The notes beneath the pieces were generated by a model. It did no database searches and was not told the origin of the DNA. It saw nothing but the letters and a program-made list of their open reading frames with translations. Positions 62,201 through 64,000 of a stretch of 64,000 bases of DNA are shown piece after piece. Where the stretch lies: the NCBI GenBank assembly GCA_016218715.1, contig JACRDG010000048.1, forward strand, positions 62,001 to 126,000, written 5' to 3'. This stretch comes from Desulfomonile tiedjei. GTDB lineage: Bacteria > Desulfobacterota > Desulfomonilia > Desulfomonilales > Desulfomonilaceae. The first letter of the stretch is position 1. Each line of letters starts with the position of its first letter. Made by a program: the position numbers and the translations under genes.

Positions 62201-64000
62201 CGTTCAGCTCGAGGTTGAATTGGGCCTCTCCCTTCGCGATCTCCACGGTCGAGGTCAGGGCCTTAATCCAACCCTGTTCCCAGCGGTAATTCACGTTCCC
62301 CGCTTCGTCCCTCTTTTGCGTGTAGAAGTAATCTTTCTTCATGATGCGGGCTTCGATCTTCCCGCGCTGCACGCTCTTCCCGTCCTGATCCACCACCACG
62401 ATCTTGAGCGGTGTCGCGTACCCGTTCTGCACCTGTTGCGGATGATCGGAAATGCCTACGAGAAAATCCGGCCGAGGATTGAAAGTGTCAACATCCGTGG
62501 CCGGTTCTCCGTCGATGTCCAGCACCGTGGCAGAAACTTGCACGCCGTAGATGCCGGTAAGGAGACGGGCATCCAACGGTATGGTGAGGGCAAGCTTGCC
62601 GGTGTCGTCCAGCAGGGCTTCCCCGGATTCCAGGAACTGGGTCTTGTCATCACGATTTCCGAAGAAGTATGCGTCGAGTCCTTTGGCCGTATTGGTGACG
62701 GGTACCAGCGTAGCTTTCCATCTGACCCGGGCGTGCTTGACCGGCCCTCCTGTGTAGTAGTCTGCCGCGATGTTCGCGGTGAGAAAGCTCTCCTCCCGCT
62801 TGACGCCGACGTAGTCTTTGGCGGGCCGGCGGCCCTGGGTGAACGACAGCTTCACCAAATGCCTGGGCCGCTTGTACTCCTGAACCTGAAACGTCGTTGA
62901 GAACTGCTCCGTTGAGTTGTCCGGTTTGGTGAGGGTCGCTCTGATCGTGTACGTGCCGGTCGGAAAGAACGTCTCGGTGGCAAACGTGTCGTAACAGGTG
63001 CCGAATTCCCCGAGGGTCAGCTCTTTGCTGTAAACCACGTCGTCTTTCGGCCCGACGATTTCGATCTTGGCCTTCTCGCCGGATGCCGCGACGATCTGAT
63101 GGTCCTGGTACGCGCGGGCATAGAACTTGAAATGGACCGACTCGCCCGGACGATACACTCCGCGTTCGGTGAAGAGGTATCCTGTGCGGGGTTCGGGCTT
63201 CTCTTTCAATTCTTTCACCTGCGTGACCGCGAACGGCTTAAATCGCAGCTCGGTCAATTCGACCCCGCACGCGTCCGCACCGGTGGCCGCCACGGCCCAC
63301 GTCAGGGCGGCCAAGTCGACAGCTTGCTGGGACAGACCCTGAGCTTCTTTGCCCCGAGCCGTTGCGGGGAATTTCTGCCCTTGCTTCACCTGCAACACGC
63401 CGTTCTGATCCGCTTTCCCCGCGAAGTACCGATTGCCGTTCTTATCGCAGAGCAGCAGATCGGCCGCGGCCACCGGCTGTCCCGTATGGAGCGACGTAAC
63501 CCAGATGAGCAGGCCCTTGGTCGAGATCTTGTAGCTGATGGAAAGATCCGTGACCTGAACCAGCTTCGCGGTCGTTCCCGCGAAATTCCCATCCGGATCG
63601 GAAAGCGCAGCCAGCCAGCATCCCCCGCGGTCGGGGTTACGGCGAAACGCAAGCGGGAGAGAATACCCGAACGAGCGTCCCTCCGCAGCGGAAGCGAAGA
63701 ATACTTCCGAGTCTTCCGTGAAATCGCCCAGAAACGCGGGGACCGCGCCGGGAGCCTTTGCGAGGGCTTTGACCGCGCCGATCTGATCTTCGCTCAGGAC
63801 TATTGCTGGGGCCGAAGAGTCCGCAGTATCGTCCGCTGCCCCCCGCCTGGCTCTCCTCTGAGGAAGGGGCTTATGAGCTTCTTTCTGGGATGGTGCGAGG
63901 TCCGCCAGGAGGTACGGAGGGATTCTCGTCAGCTTGCATCGGACTTTGTCCACCGCGGCTAGGGTCAGGGGGTAGAGCTGACGCCCGCGCAGTTCGATCA
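59286..64000 (-). CDS. Alpha-2-macroglobulin family protein (cut by right edge)
   Basis: The frame is open to the window edge (IELRGRQLYPLTLAAVDKVR upstream of the first internal GTG at 63953), so the N-terminus and signal peptide are missing. At least 1,570 residues are encoded. Bacterial A2Ms are periplasmic traps that bind attacking proteases covalently. Successive MG domains (YLFTERGVYRPGESVHFKFY and later repeats) lead to the thioester motif CVEQ in YPYGCVEQTSSG (codons at 60722-60711), then the alpha-helical thioester domain and a C-terminal receptor-like domain. The intact C-x-E-Q supports a working thioester. No pbpC is in the window, so it is not the YfhM-PbpC pair as far as can be seen. 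Confidence 0.92.
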   Translation of the reverse strand, partial: IELRGRQLYPLTLAAVDKVRCKLTRIPPYLLADLAPSQKEAHKPLPQRRARRGAADDTADSSAPAIVLSEDQIGAVKALAKAPGAVPAFLGDFTEDSEVFFASAAEGRSFGYSLPLAFRRNPDRGGCWLAALSDPDGNFAGTTAKLVQVTDLSISYKISTKGLLIWVTSLHTGQPVAAADLLLCDKNGNRYFAGKADQNGVLQVKQGQKFPATARGKEAQGLSQQAVDLAALTWAVAATGADACGVELTELRFKPFAVTQVKELKEKPEPRTGYLFTERGVYRPGESVHFKFYARAYQDHQIVAASGEKAKIEIVGPKDDVVYSKELTLGEFGTCYDTFATETFFPTGTYTIRATLTKPDNSTEQFSTTFQVQEYKRPRHLVKLSFTQGRRPAKDYVGVKREESFLTANIAADYYTGGPVKHARVRWKATLVPVTNTAKGLDAYFFGNRDDKTQFLESGEALLDDTGKLALTIPLDARLLTGIYGVQVSATVLDIDGEPATDVDTFNPRPDFLVGISDHPQQVQNGYATPLKIVVVDQDGKSVQRGKIEARIMKKDYFYTQKRDEAGNVNYRWEQGWIKALTSTVEIAKGEAQFNLELNDYGDYLISFTYQEKAGQYSSQTLFKVGWQQYDDWMRERTEKEVPTSNEVMVSMTKKEYRVGEPIRMGFHTSRPVKNCLVAVEKDEILEYRVIQVNGTDGSAQFTATEGFRPNVYVSFIAAAGREDYPVYPSQVDTDIPTVYHGYANVSIRSDTKKFKVEIAPDVAELKGRPGEKKSLTFRVSDEGKQGAMAELAVCVVDEAVLALTRYKTPELSSLNNFNLPLAVFSGDLRLALVSQDLFRMFTTRPLTGGGMGLGLMAASLKFRKDFRPVAYFNPALLTDKSGRATVEFDLPDSTTTYRIYAVACDRDAGFASADRKMVVTKEFFVDPSPPRFMVPGDKLTFPVTLQNKTKEKGKASLAADASKDLKIDLSRSSEELAPYGSSTLPATVQAVGGADQALIRFVGKLATASATYDDAIQQEFPIHSRYMPVHRAILGSFSKRGEVAFKLPDILKTLKPDDISPQDLQAHLSLSLTNWSKIAPGLKYLLHYPYGCVEQTSSGIIPLAGIRGLCEAGAFPGISVKDVDRFMEGGVDRLLSMQLADGGFSYWPGSLETSWWGTMYATFALTAASQAGYKVPTKRMEMALKFLRQGLFDGESEDRYHGSQWVREYVLLDLANGGVLDRAEFERFFHMYDSLGDQGKALLLLVAKKIGYLPPEKLRPMLTKLKPGIDPKKYDYYNSSVRKMAVCLMAATEIGGLKSQADSWAGLLMNSLKSDGKWNSTADTGWALLALSKYYEGKAAGQIGKVLVSVDLGGDKPVQVEVSQATANVAVPIDRLLEDGKIGLKADKDTLVNYTLSITYPDMATDPSQLEKGFSLTKKTENLNGKDEIRVGDVVRVTLEIGIPRPGETGFGERLEYLVLEDPVPAGLVPVNPDLKTEGAQEEPKSKSDFEGWSEGSYLLKPSHSEFRDDGVRIFKDHSWYANYRYSYLARATSEGDYWMRGSRVSLMYDPDRFGKTLGRRIKVLPAAK

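Noticed and set aside
1-64000. CRISPR array or rRNA genes
   Set aside because: I saw no regularly spaced identical repeats and no rRNA-like sequence on either strand.

Overview
This window looks like a chromosomal segment from an anaerobic deltaproteobacterium (Desulfobacterota). A sulfate-reducing or syntrophic Desulfomonile/Syntrophobacter-like lineage is my inference. The reasons are a large heterodisulfide-reductase (Hdr)/FlpD gene cluster with in-frame UGA codons, an NADH-dehydrogenase-like flavin/Fe-S pair, a nickel ECF transporter, multi-domain histidine kinases and moderately high GC. No rRNA, CRISPR array, complete phage or transposase was seen.

Layout. 1-5 kb: a membrane sensor cut by the left edge, then hldE (ADP-heptose), leuD and glgA. 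5-8.3 kb: accessory DNA with a lone HK97/SU10-type capsid-like gene, a frame-disrupted WHH-type nuclease toxin, its probable SUKH immunity gene, and the 3' half of a tRNA-Asn gene that looks like an attachment-site scar. 8.3-15.4 kb: an ABC ATPase, a transglutaminase, a PHP phosphoesterase, a zinc-ribbon/GYF/membrane protein, a secreted repeat protein, a TIGR03067 protein and tRNA-Arg(CCG). 15.4-21 kb: two sensor kinases and two paralogous REC-GAF regulators. 21-26 kb: NuoG-like and NuoF/GltD-like redox proteins. 26-33.5 kb: a small protein, tatD, a decayed CBS-domain gene, a CHASE2 adenylate cyclase, a CheB-like protein lacking its catalytic residues, a universal stress protein, an isochorismatase-like hydrolase and a zinc-ribbon protein.

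33.6-44.4 kb is the centrepiece. It is a leftward operon of hdrB, full-length hdrA, mvhD/flpD, an hdrC-hdrB fusion, a split second hdrA (two genes), a second mvhD/flpD and an F420-hydrogenase-beta/ferredoxin-like protein. Three of these genes (both mvhD copies and the N-terminal half of the split hdrA) are interrupted by UGA exactly where the family has a conserved cysteine. Each UGA is followed at 14-20 nt by a stem-loop of bacterial SECIS type. I read all three as selenoproteins. The operon has a near-consensus sigma-70 promoter and a strong inverted-repeat terminator. It probably encodes two related flavin-based electron-bifurcating Hdr modules that receive electrons through FlpD.

44.5-64 kb: a cupin protein, tRNA-Leu(TAA), a tandem-HTH terminase-small-subunit-like protein, prmA, icd, a heptose-type GHMP kinase, an ABM monooxygenase, a primase-like protein with a damaged active site, a very unusual fusion of a cyclic-nucleotide-binding domain, a degenerate sigma-54 AAA+ domain and a NapH/NosR-type membrane ferredoxin, a nikKMQO-type nickel transporter, a small lipoprotein, and a thioester alpha-2-macroglobulin cut by the right edge. 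Nickel uptake, the Hdr/FlpD complex and the NADH-type flavoproteins fit one energy metabolism. The adenylate cyclase and the cyclic-nucleotide-binding fusion could be signalling partners. All functions are inferred from motifs, and no database search was possible.
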